From NCBI GenBank assembly GCA_008477525.1, contig SPDT01000007.1, positions 4,898,001-4,962,000 of the forward strand: 64,000 bases of DNA. The letters are read 5' to 3'. Position 1 is the stretch's first letter. Each line of letters begins with the position of its first letter. The notes under the pieces are model-generated. The model was not told the DNA's origin. It worked only from the letters and a program-made list of their open reading frames with translations, and ran no database searches. Positions 22,479 through 33,304 of the stretch are shown here, piece after piece. Both the position numbers and the translations under genes were made by a program. Source of the stretch: Hypomyces perniciosus (lineage: Eukaryota > Ascomycota > Sordariomycetes > Hypocreales > Hypocreaceae).

Positions 22479-23806
22479 AAGACTGAGGCGAAGTAGTCGA
22501 CCGAGAAGACCCCTCGAGCTGAGGCAAAGGATGGGAGCAGGGGGGGTTTGTAAGGTGAGGGAGGCAAGCTCGTTGGTTCAAACTAAAGGAATCGGGGGAA
22601 CGATAGGAGATGAAAAGTTACGATGGAGAACAGTAGAAATTGGCTTGGTGTTTGGATTTTCTGGGAATGTTAAAATCATGATACGTTGAGGCGTAGTAAG
22701 AGAGATTTTACACAAAAAAAAAAGGGTTGATTCGACATGTTCAGCTAACAGCGATTTCCACAAACTCATTTTGCGTGTTAGAAACAGGGTACACAAAATT
22801 TTACCGCATTGATCAACACTTTGTAGATATGAAAATGTCAGAATTTCGTGATATCTTTACAACGTGAGGGTAGGATTCAAGTAGTGGCTCCAATGCTAAT
22901 ATAATATATGAAAACAAAATGATTCGCAGCAATCCTTCGTGTATATGGAGCGCAAATTACGGAGTACTAATAACTAATATGTGTATGTAGATGCTCGAGC
23001 CGAGATTCTTAGGTCTAGGTACTAACACCATGCAGACGCATATGGTACTCGGTATCTACTCGTATATCTCTCAGAATATGAATACCGACTTTCCTACTAG
23101 AGAAGCTAAAGGTACTGCTCTGTACTGTTCGACGGGATAAAGAAATGACAGTTGGAGCACATCACAGGGATGTACCAGCTGCGTGCATTTGAGCAAGTTT
23201 TCCCAGCCGTTCGTTTTGGGCAACCAGGCGTGTGGGTTGGGTATTGAGTCTGTGTGGATATGGTGCACTTTCGGCCCGTATGTTCAGCCTCGAGAGGGTG
23301 AAAACGCCAAAGGCTCTTTATTCTGAGATATTGGGCCTTTTTAAAAAGTTTTGTACGAAGTAAAGAGTATAATATATTTCTTTCAACGTTGCTCAATCGA
23401 AGAATTGGCAGTGGAAAATTCCATCTCATGATGATTGAGCTGCACTTCGGACATGTCTAACCGGCCACCCGCACGGAGAATCCACACCTCTCCGGCGCCC
23501 GTGAGGCTGCAGCCCGCCTGGGCGCCGTCCTCAATATTTCACCATCTAGGAAGCTATCTATATTATTTGCTCACATTCTCCCAATTCGCTAAAATGGCGG
23601 GCCACCTGTTTTTGCGCTAATATGCTCAAAATAAAAGCTTATCCAGAGACAGCTCTCTATCAAGCCATCGCGCCCTGCAGTGTCACGTACCCGCTCATCT
23701 ATAAGTTGTCTTGACAGCCCACTCGTTTGTTCTACACCCATCTTCCTCGGTCATTCAACTCAGACGTCACTATTCTTCAGACAAGAGACAAGACAAAAAC
23801 ACAAAG
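22479..23806. other. Intergenic region
   Basis: No supported gene. AT-rich, with a homopurine run near 22714, one copy of TACGGAGTA at 22958 and short variants near 23050. The last 100 bases are a pyrimidine-rich leader for the downstream secreted protein. Confidence 0.55.
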
Positions 23807-24544
23807 ATGGCGTTCAAGACCCTCCTCCTGGCTCTCACCACTGCCCAAGCCGTCACTGCTCACTTCGGCCTCGTCTACCCTGAATGGCGAGCCGACACAC
23901 TCTCTGCTGAGGGCGAAGACAAGTACAGCCAATGGACCTATCCTTGTAAGCTTCACCCATCACCATTCCTCGTCTTCCACTCGTTCAACTAACCACAAAA
24001 CTCCCACACAGGCGGTGGCGTTCCCTACAAGGCTGGCAACATCACCAACTGGCCCATTGGCGGCGGCTCTCTCAACCTCTCCCTTCACCACCCCTGGACC
24101 TATGTCTACGTGAACCTGGGCCTCACCGCAAACACCACCAACTTCAACATCTCCCTCACCCCGGAGTTCCTCAACGTCACTGGCAAGGGCAATCTCTGCA
24201 TCAGCAAGCTCCCCGTCCCGATTGATGTCCAGGAAGGCACCCTGGCTTCTCTGCAGGTTGTTACGGGCGGTGCGAGTGGCAGCGCGCTGTACAACTGCGC
24301 CGATATTCGCTTCTCACGGAACGCCACGCTGTTGCCCAACTGCGCCAGCTCAGACGGCATGGTCGTGCAGGCGATTAAGCAGCAGAACGGCAATGGTGCC
24401 AGTGGCAGCAGCACCACCAGCGGCGCGGGACCCCAGGCCACTGGTCCTCCTAAAAACGCTGCTGGTATGCTCGGCGCAAACACTGCAGCTTTGACCTCCG
24501 TTGTTGGTCTCGCCACGGCATTCACCCTGGCGCTGAGCATCTAA
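23807..24544 (+). CDS. BIM1/X325-like copper-binding GPI protein
   Basis: Cell-surface protein of the LPMO-like X325 (BIM1) family. Members bind copper and serve in copper uptake or wall biology rather than cutting polysaccharide. Exons 23807-23945 and 24012-24544 with a 66-bp phase-1 intron join as WTYPCGGVPYKAG and give 223 residues. The signal peptide is about residues 1-18 (ends AVTA) and leaves His as the mature first residue (HFGLVYPEW), the hallmark of the copper brace. A second His lies in LSLHHPWTYVYVNLG, and the candidate Asp ligand is in NCADIRFS. Several N-glycosylation sequons (NIT, NLS, NTT, NIS, NVT, NAT) are present. The tail is Ser/Thr/Gly-rich, ending in a hydrophobic segment (TSVVGLATAFTLALSI) typical of GPI attachment. 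Confidence 0.9.
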
Positions 24545-24943
24545 TAGACAGGGAATGGATATCACGAGAGCAAAGTCTATGATGGGATGTTAAAAAAGAG
24601 AGCAGAAAAGTCTTTATTTGTGCTGCGTAGTACGCTATGAATGATGCTATGCATTTAAATAATAATAATACATCTACTTCGTATAAATCCCAGATATGCG
24701 GGTATCACAAGCAAACCACGATCAAAAAGCCACCATCAGATTGCCGCCATCTGTTTCGGTCAGCAACAAGTCAAGTCTGTATCCTTAACTCGTGTTTGCT
24801 TACCATCTATTCATGCACGCCGTGCAAACATGCCTCGTTATGTCGAAAAGTTCATGCACCGAAAACTCCAAATGCCAATGTCGAATCCGACATGTAGTAG
24901 AAACAGAACATGAAAAAAAAAAAGGTACTGTATTCCCATCTCT
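24545..24943. other. Convergent intergenic region
   Basis: 3' flanks of the BIM1-like gene (+) and the kinase gene (-). AT-rich with an AATAAT run near 24657. No gene seen. Confidence 0.6.
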
Positions 24944-26800
24944 TCACCGCACGACCGTGGCTTGCTCTGGATACAGTTCTTGGAAAATCTTGCTCATCGT
25001 GATCCGATGGGCGGGATTGGGCGTCAACATTTCCTTGACTAGGCACTCTAAGCGATCCGTGGGGTCCAGTTTCTCTCTTGCTTCATAAATCTCTGTCAAC
25101 CAGTCTCGCATCTGGGCGACTGCCGGCTGGCCGTTACCGTATTGGCGATGTGGAGTTGTGGTGTTGTGAACACCGGCGATCATCCAATACAGGGGCTTGG
25201 GGTGCTGTCTGCGCGCGCGACTGTCGGGAAATTTGATGATGCGAAGGGCATAGAGCATTGTCACTCCCAAGGCCCAGACGTCCGAGGCGGGGCCACGACT
25301 CCTCCGTGTGATAAACTCTGGTGGGATGTAGTAAGGAGTTCCGCCACCAGAGGGAGAGTTGGCCGCCGGTGTCGTTAGTCCAAAGTCACAGAGGACAGCA
25401 CCTCGTTCGGGGGAGTAGAGGATATTGGCGGGCTTAATATCATTATGAACCATATTGCGTCCGTGGATGTAATTGAGTGCACTCGAGATGTCGCGCAGGA
25501 TTCGAAGAGCGTCGTCTCGGGATCCAACAAACTCGTCCGTGGTCTTGTTCCTCCATCGAGCGGACGCAGTCAGATCCTTCGCATCTATATGAGCCATATA
25601 AAGGGACAGGAATCGAGCATCGCCGCCATAGTAACGGACAATGGACTCGTGTTCCAGGTCTTGGTGGCTTTGGCATTCGCGCAACCACATGTCCGCTTGT
25701 CGGATGACATTCCGCTCATGAACGAGTGGCTTATTGTCAGGGTTCGCTACTCTGGTCTTGAGAACCTTGACAGTGACTATGTTGTTCGGCACACTTGAAT
25801 GCGTCGCCGTGTATACTGCGGACAGGGCGGTGGATGCAATAGGCTCCCGCTTGGTGACCTGGTATTCGGCGACTTCACAGACACCAGGTACGACGATCGT
25901 TTCGCCCTGTTCCGCATCTAGAAGCGGATGGCTACTGGAGGTAGAGAGCTCCTTGCCCTCCCTCGCATTTGGTAATGGAAAGACGAGTGGCTCAACTGGC
26001 CCAAGAAACATTATGACACCATCGTCATCGCCTGATAGGCGCCGCCTTGCCCTCTTACCATCTTCGTCCGGAGTGAGGGACCTCTTCATGCTGGAGTTTA
26101 CCTGATCGGATGAAACAAAGGAAGGCGGTGTGTCTTCAGGCACTGCCAATGAAGACTGTTGATAGAGCATGGCTGGTCGCTTCTCAAGGATTCGAAAGTC
26201 TAGTACGGCAACGTCCCTCACCTTGATCCTCCATGTGCCTGGCTTGAGCGCCTTGGCAAGACCTGGATTGATGACATGGCTTTCGTTGGACGGAGGGCTT
26301 GCGGCGGCAGCGCGGGATATGCGGCCGAGCAGGATGGGCACATCGGACCTGTTCAGGAAGATGACCTTGTCACTGGCAGGATCGTAATAGAGCTCGCACC
26401 ACAGTGGCGGTCGCGATAAATCGTCTTCAGTGGCTCCAGGGATCCTGACGGAAAACTTGATGTCCTTTGAGGTCTGAGTCACAGCCAGGACCTTGTGCTC
26501 AGGCTTCTCGGACGAGGCCACCTCGGCGCGAAGAGCCAACCACTGGCAATTATCGCTGCCCGGGCTCACTGAGCGCGCGCTGGGCAGCTTCGTGAGAGGT
26601 CTGACGAGGATGCGAATGCCCTGCTTATGATGGTGGTCCTCGACCCGCAAGACATCAAGTGGGACGGCCTCGGGGTCTGTGAGGATGCCGGGCGCCTCGA
26701 CGCCAAAGCCGTTGAATCGGGCATCAATTTCAGACTGGGAGAAGGGCTCTGTCCTCTCCTCCGAGACCTCTTCCGAGACCTCGGCCCTGGGTTCGACCAT
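24944..26800 (-). CDS. Ser/Thr protein kinase, non-RD type
   Basis: Predicted protein kinase of 618 residues, single exon. ATG 26800 is chosen because the longer frame begins with TTG; an upstream exon cannot be excluded. The C-terminal catalytic domain (about residues 312-615) has VTVKVLK (ATP-site Lys near 345), a long acidic-His linker, HNDIKPANIL (catalytic Asp near 454), CDFGL (metal-binding Asp near 472), GTPYYIPPE and SDVWALGVTMLY. In the catalytic loop Asn replaces the usual Arg before Asp, so activation-loop phosphorylation may not be needed. The N-terminal region (about 60-215) is a beta-rich fold with IKFSVRIPG, LYYDPASDKVIFLNRSD and PGTWRIKV, resembling the N-terminal module of other fungal kinases of unknown role. 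A basic Ser-rich linker (RARRRLS) may direct it to the nucleus. The substrate is unknown. Confidence 0.85.
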   Translation of the reverse strand: MVEPRAEVSEEVSEERTEPFSQSEIDARFNGFGVEAPGILTDPEAVPLDVLRVEDHHHKQGIRILVRPLTKLPSARSVSPGSDNCQWLALRAEVASSEKPEHKVLAVTQTSKDIKFSVRIPGATEDDLSRPPLWCELYYDPASDKVIFLNRSDVPILLGRISRAAAASPPSNESHVINPGLAKALKPGTWRIKVRDVAVLDFRILEKRPAMLYQQSSLAVPEDTPPSFVSSDQVNSSMKRSLTPDEDGKRARRRLSGDDDGVIMFLGPVEPLVFPLPNAREGKELSTSSSHPLLDAEQGETIVVPGVCEVAEYQVTKREPIASTALSAVYTATHSSVPNNIVTVKVLKTRVANPDNKPLVHERNVIRQADMWLRECQSHQDLEHESIVRYYGGDARFLSLYMAHIDAKDLTASARWRNKTTDEFVGSRDDALRILRDISSALNYIHGRNMVHNDIKPANILYSPERGAVLCDFGLTTPAANSPSGGGTPYYIPPEFITRRSRGPASDVWALGVTMLYALRIIKFPDSRARRQHPKPLYWMIAGVHNTTTPHRQYGNGQPAVAQMRDWLTEIYEAREKLDPTDRLECLVKEMLTPNPAHRITMSKIFQELYPEQATVVR

Positions 26801-28853
26801 CAGACGGCTGGCGGTGCCTAACAAAGGCCCATGTGGCGTTGATGATGAAGGTTTTGGAGAGCAACACCAGCAAGTAGGCTGCGAAGCCTCGGGCAGAGAG
26901 TGACCTTTGAGGGAATGGAGGGGGGAGGGGGGAGGGAGCGGGCTGTGGTGGGCAGCCTGGCTGTGTGAAGCGGTGCGTTGTAGGCCTAGGTACCTTGTGC
27001 GCTGCGAACGCTGGTTCGCGGCCAGGCAGAAGGCGGAGGAGACAACAGAGGTACTAACTTGGCTTGTGTAATCGCAGCAGAGCAGCAGCAGAGCAGCAGC
27101 AATAACAGCCGCAACAGAGATAAATCTTGGTTGGTAAACGTGTGAAAAAGAGAAAAGAGATCAAGCCAGCTCTCGGCGCATGCACAATAAATGCAGGAAC
27201 AGAATGTTTAATGCTATGACATGGGCATGGCCGCCGGCAAAGTCAGATGAACAAAGAGGAAGACGACGATGCGGCCTGCTGATGGAGTCTCAGCCTCCAC
27301 GACGAGAGGCCTACGGACTGAAAGAGGGAAACCAGTTGACAGTGGTGCCTCGCGGACCACAGCACGTTACTACCTCACTACTAGCAATATGGAGTCGGAA
27401 ATAGTGGAAGGACCTGGAAGCAGACAGATGTTCGAACATGGCGGCGGGAGGAACCTAGCACTTAAATTTAGGGCTTCCCGACGCTGAATGGTCGGTCCAG
27501 CTGGAGACTTGGGGATGCATGCATAGGCGGCCTGGTGAGGCACACAGAGTTGAGCCCTGCGTCTCAAGAAAGGGACGCACGAAGTACCCTTAGCGCCAGA
27601 ACTTGCTGTGGAGTGACATCATATGGGCGAGCTATTGCAAATAGCCAGAGAGCCTTTAAGTCCTGATAGCTGGTGTGTGATGGCAGCGGAATGATGGTTT
27701 TTGTTGCTGCTGCTGAGCACCCATGATGAAATAGTAGTAGTAGTAGTAGTACATGGATGACATGACACGCCGGCATCTCAGGGCCGTTCGTAGAGTTGAC
27801 CGGATCGTGAGGGAAGAGAGAGAGAGTGAGCGAGGGGAGAGAGATTGGGATAGAGAACGTAACATAGTGATGACTGATCAGTGAGGGATGAAAGACGAGA
27901 ATGATGGGAGGTGCGGATGACTGAGATATCTATGATCATGTACGAAGCACGTCGTACTGCTTCATACCTAGCAATTGCCACAACTGTGTGACTCGCTGAG
28001 CTGACTGATCATCATGGCAAGACGACCCATGGTATGGCGGATGGTTTCAGCTGTTTCCCAGCGCGTCGCGTGCTGGATGGGCACAATAATAGAAGAGATA
28101 CCTTGTTGCGAGGTCACTTGCCATGCCAACAAGATGGCTCAGCAATCAACCGAGGGATTCTGCTCAGCCAACCAGCGCTACGGAATGCCCCTTAGTACGT
28201 ACAGCACCAGCCACACTTGTTTGATCGTTCGTTCCAGCGGGCTGAGGGCTTTTGGGCAGAATTTTTTTGCACCAGTCGGTGGGCTGCCTTTGTTTTCGGT
28301 TGGCTGATGCAAGTGGTGTGGTATGAAAAGCGGTCACTTCTGCAAAGTGAGGGATGCACTAAATCCGCAACTAATCTAGATCTAGATTAGCATCTCTCCA
28401 CCTTCCCCAGCCCTATTGGCCTGGCTGCAGCCACATTCCTCCACTCCAGGGGCGGTGGAGTCGCGTGTTGGGCTCCAGCCAATAACATGCTGCTCCCCTG
28501 CTCTGTCGCGATTGGCCACCGAGGAAAAGAGTGTGGGTCTGCCTGAAGTTGCTACTCCCGATCACCCACATGGATTTCATCAATAGGCAATAGGGCCCCA
28601 TCGCCGTCACTCCACGCATTCACCACGTTACAAGATCGTTAACCGCCTCGACGTGAATGCTCAGTACTCGTCAGCGCCTATAGCCATGGATTCTATCACC
28701 AGTATCAAGCTCTAAATGAGCCGTGTTTCCAAATGACACTGAGCTTATATTTCAAAATACCTTCTCTCGACGCGGTCTGCCTTTCCTCTCCACCCCATCC
28801 TCATCCTCACCCTCGCCCTCACCCTCACTCTCGCCCAACACTTGCCGGTCAAC
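26801..28853. other. 2-kb divergent intergenic region
   Basis: No gene supported. It contains CAG-rich sequence at 27075-27110, a TAG triplet run at 27732-27750, purine-rich tracts (27805-27850), a perfect 20-bp palindrome at 28371-28390 and, from 28750, a pyrimidine-rich CCTCAC-type leader of the next gene. It separates the kinase (-) from the acidic protein (+), so both promoters are here. Confidence 0.5.
28371..28390. repeat. Perfect 20-bp palindrome
   Basis: CTAATCTAGATCTAGATTAG equals its own reverse complement. It is centred about 475 bp upstream of the ATG at 28854 and could bind a dimeric regulator or form a cruciform. No family is assigned. Confidence 0.9.
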
Positions 28854-30074
28854 ATGGACGATCCAGACTGGTCCTGGCCGGCTTGGAAGTTTGGCATGAA
28901 GAGGGATGATCTCTTCACCACTCTTCATGACCAGTACAACACCTTCAGCTATACCATCCAGGACCCCGAAGCCTTCCACCACGACGTCTACGAGATCTCT
29001 CGCAATGCCGATACCGCCGAAGAGTTCCATCGCTTCCTGGCCGACCGACAGCGGCAGCGGCTCGCCGAACTCCAGGAGTCCCTCGAATCGCTCGCTGTTG
29101 AGATTATCGCCAACCCGAAGCTGATCGGATCCGATCAGTGGCAGCACGCCTTGCAGCTCTTCCGAACCAAGTCGTTTGACTCCATCGTCCGATACTTTGC
29201 AAGCTATCTCCCTGACAACTACCTGGACCGCAACGGGCCTGGCTCCGTCTCATCTGCCTCGTCATTCTCCGAGGCTGACTCCATTCATACTATCAGCACT
29301 AAGGCCAGCAGCGCCGACTATGCACCTAATCACATCCTCGACGACGATTTCTTCGGCGGTCCCATCATGACCGCTGAGCCCTGTTCCATCGAATCCTCCG
29401 ATATACCCTCATCACCTCCGTCTGAGACGTCACAATCTGAATCTGCTGATTCTCCAAGCTACAACTCGACAAGCCCACCTTCAAGGTCCATGTCGTTTTC
29501 TGGCTCTGAGTCTGGTCACTTAGGCCCTGAATTTATGCGACGTCGTGTCATGCACGACGATGACGTGACGTCTCAGTCTGATGGTGGCGACACGACTGTC
29601 ACATCAGTCTGCGATTCTGTGGAGACTCGATCTTCCTATGATTCTGCCGACGATGTTGACGGCAAAGAACTACCTATACACATTATGGATGGCGAAGAGG
29701 ACGACGATGAGTTTCCCACCGCCCAACATCCCGAAGATGACTTCTGCACTTTATCCGCCTTCGATGCCCTAGATTCCTTCAACAGCAACAACTATGATAC
29801 CCTTGAATCAGACACCCCGACACCCAGGCAAGTCTATGACTCCACCTCTTACATTGATTTCAAATCTGCGGTTACGCCGAGATCACCGCCACCTCACCTT
29901 CGTACGTCCCACTTTCGCCGCTCACCTTCACCGAAATTGCACCTTTCTGGACGACCAGAAGGGAGCCTTTTGCGAGATGTCCGCAGGAGTCCGGAAGAAG
30001 CGCTCAGCAAAATACAAAAACCCCTACCAGAGTCCATACGGAAACGGCCCAAGGGGAGAAGATGGCTGGCCTAG
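28854..30074 (+). CDS. Uncharacterised acidic Ser-rich protein
   Basis: Not recognised. Single exon, 406 residues, ATG at 28854 (CAACATGG); the frame upstream begins only with TTG. The first 125 residues are Trp/Phe-rich and mostly helical (WSWPAWKFGMKRDDLF, then ADRQRQRLAELQESLESLAVE, then SFDSIVRYFASYLPDNYL), looking like a folded helical domain. The rest is disordered, Ser/Asp-rich and very acidic, with patches such as DGEEDDDEFP. The C terminus is basic (RKRPKGRRWLA). The composition suggests a regulated adaptor, with many SP/TP sites that could be phosphorylated. No catalytic motif, signal peptide or membrane segment is seen. Confidence 0.8.
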   Translation: MDDPDWSWPAWKFGMKRDDLFTTLHDQYNTFSYTIQDPEAFHHDVYEISRNADTAEEFHRFLADRQRQRLAELQESLESLAVEIIANPKLIGSDQWQHALQLFRTKSFDSIVRYFASYLPDNYLDRNGPGSVSSASSFSEADSIHTISTKASSADYAPNHILDDDFFGGPIMTAEPCSIESSDIPSSPPSETSQSESADSPSYNSTSPPSRSMSFSGSESGHLGPEFMRRRVMHDDDVTSQSDGGDTTVTSVCDSVETRSSYDSADDVDGKELPIHIMDGEEDDDEFPTAQHPEDDFCTLSAFDALDSFNSNNYDTLESDTPTPRQVYDSTSYIDFKSAVTPRSPPPHLRTSHFRRSPSPKLHLSGRPEGSLLRDVRRSPEEALSKIQKPLPESIRKRPKGRRWLA

Positions 30075-30739
30075 GATGAGGGGATACCTACTCTGTATAT
30101 ATATGATGCCAACTGTACATACTCTATTATATCTTATGACACTAATGATTTCCATAAAAAACCCGTCACGATCCGCCGGCTCCACGGTGATGTCATTTGG
30201 TAGCATGATACGTACCTCTTGATATACTCCATAGCCGTTTACAGGACAGTTACGGCCTGTTTTAAGATCTTCTGGTAAGTGTATTCACATGTTGTGTTTT
30301 GCTGCCCATAGCCTGAGGTGGACATGACTATGGTGTACTGGACGCCTTGTCAGGTGGGGTGTACTGATATGGTGACACACAGTCACATGGAAAGGCGGCT
30401 GTTTGCCACTCTCGGAAATTCAGGCACCAAAAGACTTTCTGTTGACAATGGTGTCATGTCCATACTTTGCGTACTGAGAAAAGAATTATGTATGTTGGCG
30501 TGCACGGTAGGTAAGTTGATGACATGCAACTAATACTGCGTACCTGCGTTTGTGGGCGCATCGGGAGGGAGGCGACATTGTCACATGAGGCACTAAATCT
30601 AGGATCGTCGAGGAACTCTGTCGTCCCCCGTACAAAACCAAGGATAGCACAACTGCTTTAGAACTCGACGTTCGCGAAAGCCCTCAGCACGTTGATAAAG
30701 CTTCGATGAACTAAACTAGGTAACTTTCTGTACGGCAAG
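30075..30739. other. Convergent intergenic region
   Basis: 3' flanks of the acidic protein (+) and beta-mannosidase (-). No gene, repeat or RNA was seen. Confidence 0.6.
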
Positions 30740-33304
30740 CTAATTGCTCATTCCCAAATACCGCGTTGTAATAACGGTCTTCTTCGTGGCCCCTTCAACA
30801 CCGATCTGGACTATCTCCCCAGGAACGAGGTCAACCAAGTTGTCAGCAAACTTGACACTATCATCATCGCCTTCAACCTCCAACGCGACACCCTTTACTA
30901 CAACCTCGGAACTCAACGATACCGTCTTTCCATCTTCGGAGAGTTCTGCAGTGAGATGCTTTGGCTGTTGCAGATGCACATGCTTGAGCGGCTGCGGCCA
31001 GTCGACGTATCGAGTGATTTTCTTGCCATCCTGGTATAGATATGCCGCAACCACAGTGCGGCCCTCCAGACCAGATTTGGGTGTCTTGACGGGAACCTCC
31101 ATCGCAATAATCTCCGTGGATTGGTTTGCGGACAGGCGCTGCTCGGAGGAGACTGTTTTCGAGAAGACCTCCTCGCCAGTCTCCGCATCCCAAGCTTTGA
31201 CAACGCAATCAGCAGTCAGGTCTTCAACCGTAAGATTAGATGCCCAGACTTCAATCTCGACCTTGGTATCGATGTTGACACGGGTGTACTTGTCCCTTGG
31301 ATGTCGGTGTTCACTTCGTTTGATGCCGATGGTTACCGGAGCCAGTTCCCTCTTGACAGCGTAATAAGCATGCTTTGGCCTGAGATAGTAGTCACAAATG
31401 GCCCACGAGGTGACGGGCCAGCAATCATTCAATTGCCAAAGAAGGGCACCACCGCAGTACTCACGTCCAGGCCCTTTCCACTCTCTCCGCCACAGACGAA
31501 AGGCAAAAGAGAGACACTCGGCTTGCATGAGTTGAGTGCAGTAGACATATTGATCAAATGGATCAGTGGCGTATCGAAAATTCTCCGCCAGATACAGAGC
31601 GATGCGACGTTCATGGCCATCTGCTTTATTGTGAAAATCCATGGTATCCGAAAGTGCGTAGCGATCCGGGTCATCTTTCCCTTTGGGTAGAAGAGCATCG
31701 ATGGTACGCATGGAAGGGAAAGCCTCCATACCAAACTCAGAGACGAAGCGGCCGATCAGGGAAGCAAGATTTTGGTACTTCTCCTGAGTGCCGTGCCACA
31801 CGTTCCATTGGTGGATGTCTCCTACTGTAGGGTCTCTCGTGTCTTTGCCGCCCCAGGGACTTCCAAAATGATAGTACGTATCGGGCACTAATTCCCTGCA
31901 AACATCTACAAGCAATTTTTCATAGATGTAACGGGCAGGAAAGTTGGTCTTTAACCAGCTTTCAGGGTCCTTGTCTTCGGGGTCGTAAGTCAGTCCTTCA
32001 CTTTCTTGATATTGATAGTCTTCGTTGTTGCCGGCGAAGATGGCAATGCTTGGATGATGTCGCAGCAATTTGACATTCTCCCTTGCTTCTCTTTCGATTG
32101 ACTTGAGCATCTCCGGCCAGCAGGGGTAGTTGCCGCATGCAAATGGGAAGTCCACCCAAAGGAGAATTCCACTTTCGTCAGCCGCGTCAAGAAGAGCATC
32201 ATCCTCGTAGACACCACCGCCCCAGATGCGGAGCATAATCTGGTTGCCTTCGACCATACGCTTGATCCAGTCCTGATATCGCTTCTTGGAGATGCGGGGA
32301 GTGAAACTGTCAGCAGGGATCCAGCTGCTACCCCCACAGAAGATAGGGATGTTGTTGACCCGAAAGAAGAAGCTGGTGCCAGGTTGATCTTGGAGTGGTT
32401 GTTGAACAAGCTCAATCTTTCGGATACCAATCCTCTTGGACATTGAATCAGCCTCATCGTCACCATCGAGCAGAGTTGCTGTGATGGTGTAGAGCGGCTG
32501 CTTTCCGTATCGGATGGAATACCACAGCTCTGGATTCTCAATGTTAAATGTTGTAGTCGCCTCCTCGTTGACATCGACACGTTTTGTTGCGATGTTCGTT
32601 TCGTTCAAGGAGATGTTGAACTGCACCTTGGACGCCCGACCTTCAGTAGAAGCATGAACAGCCACTGTAGCTGCCTTAAGGGAGTCGTCAAGAGTGATGG
32701 TGGAATAGAGATCTACCAGCCGTGATTCGTAAATCTCGAGGTTAACAGGCTTCCATGGACCACAAGTCAGCAGAATTGGGCCCCAATCCCACCCCCAGTG
32801 ATACTGAGCTTTTCGGACCGCCAGTCTTGAGCTCTCGCCGTTCCAGGTCCCCCATTGATGGTCGGCATGCTGCTCCACAAGCTTCCATCCTCTCAAGTAA
32901 GCACTGTCGAACGTGATGAGCAGCTCGTTGTCTTCTTGCTTGTTTAAAATAGTTGTGACGTCCACGCGTTCAGGGATGAACATATTGTCTGTTTCGAGAA
33001 TCTCTTTTCCATTGAGAACCACATTAGCGAAGGTGTCGAGTCCATCGAACGCTAGAACGATCTTTTCGTGGCCCTTAGCCTGGGGTGTTTGAAACACCGT
33101 TCGGTATTGCCATGTGGCCTCCCCAACCCACTGGACATCCAGTTCATTCTTGCCAATGAAGGGATCAGGGATGAGGCCATGATGTAAAAGATCCAAGTGG
33201 ACGTTGGTAGGAAACTGGGCAACGGGTAAAAAGGAGCTGTCCTCTTTGTCCGCCTGCCTGAAATGCCAGTCCTTGTCAATGGGAATGACCTGCCGAGGAG
33301 CCAT
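30740..33304 (-). CDS. mndB: Beta-mannosidase B, GH2 family
   Basis: Hydrolyses terminal beta-1,4-linked mannose from manno-oligosaccharides. Single exon, 854 residues, close to the known length of fungal MndB enzymes. No signal peptide is seen (starts MAPRQVIPIDKDWHF), consistent with the intracellular B type rather than secreted MndA. The N-terminal GH2 jelly-roll includes FPTNVHLDLLHHGLIPDPF and QYHWGWDWGP, then immunoglobulin-like domains, then the TIM barrel with MLRIWGGGVYEDD. The catalytic acid/base is Glu428 in FAGNNE and the nucleophile Glu523 in FVSEFGMEAFP. Other barrel pieces (HHPSIAIF, GALLWQLNDCWPV) are present. It lies next to the Rab gene on the same strand, with no obvious functional link. 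Confidence 0.95.
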   Translation of the reverse strand: MAPRQVIPIDKDWHFRQADKEDSSFLPVAQFPTNVHLDLLHHGLIPDPFIGKNELDVQWVGEATWQYRTVFQTPQAKGHEKIVLAFDGLDTFANVVLNGKEILETDNMFIPERVDVTTILNKQEDNELLITFDSAYLRGWKLVEQHADHQWGTWNGESSRLAVRKAQYHWGWDWGPILLTCGPWKPVNLEIYESRLVDLYSTITLDDSLKAATVAVHASTEGRASKVQFNISLNETNIATKRVDVNEEATTTFNIENPELWYSIRYGKQPLYTITATLLDGDDEADSMSKRIGIRKIELVQQPLQDQPGTSFFFRVNNIPIFCGGSSWIPADSFTPRISKKRYQDWIKRMVEGNQIMLRIWGGGVYEDDALLDAADESGILLWVDFPFACGNYPCWPEMLKSIEREARENVKLLRHHPSIAIFAGNNEDYQYQESEGLTYDPEDKDPESWLKTNFPARYIYEKLLVDVCRELVPDTYYHFGSPWGGKDTRDPTVGDIHQWNVWHGTQEKYQNLASLIGRFVSEFGMEAFPSMRTIDALLPKGKDDPDRYALSDTMDFHNKADGHERRIALYLAENFRYATDPFDQYVYCTQLMQAECLSFAFRLWRREWKGPGREYCGGALLWQLNDCWPVTSWAICDYYLRPKHAYYAVKRELAPVTIGIKRSEHRHPRDKYTRVNIDTKVEIEVWASNLTVEDLTADCVVKAWDAETGEEVFSKTVSSEQRLSANQSTEIIAMEVPVKTPKSGLEGRTVVAAYLYQDGKKITRYVDWPQPLKHVHLQQPKHLTAELSEDGKTVSLSSEVVVKGVALEVEGDDDSVKFADNLVDLVPGEIVQIGVEGATKKTVITTRYLGMSN

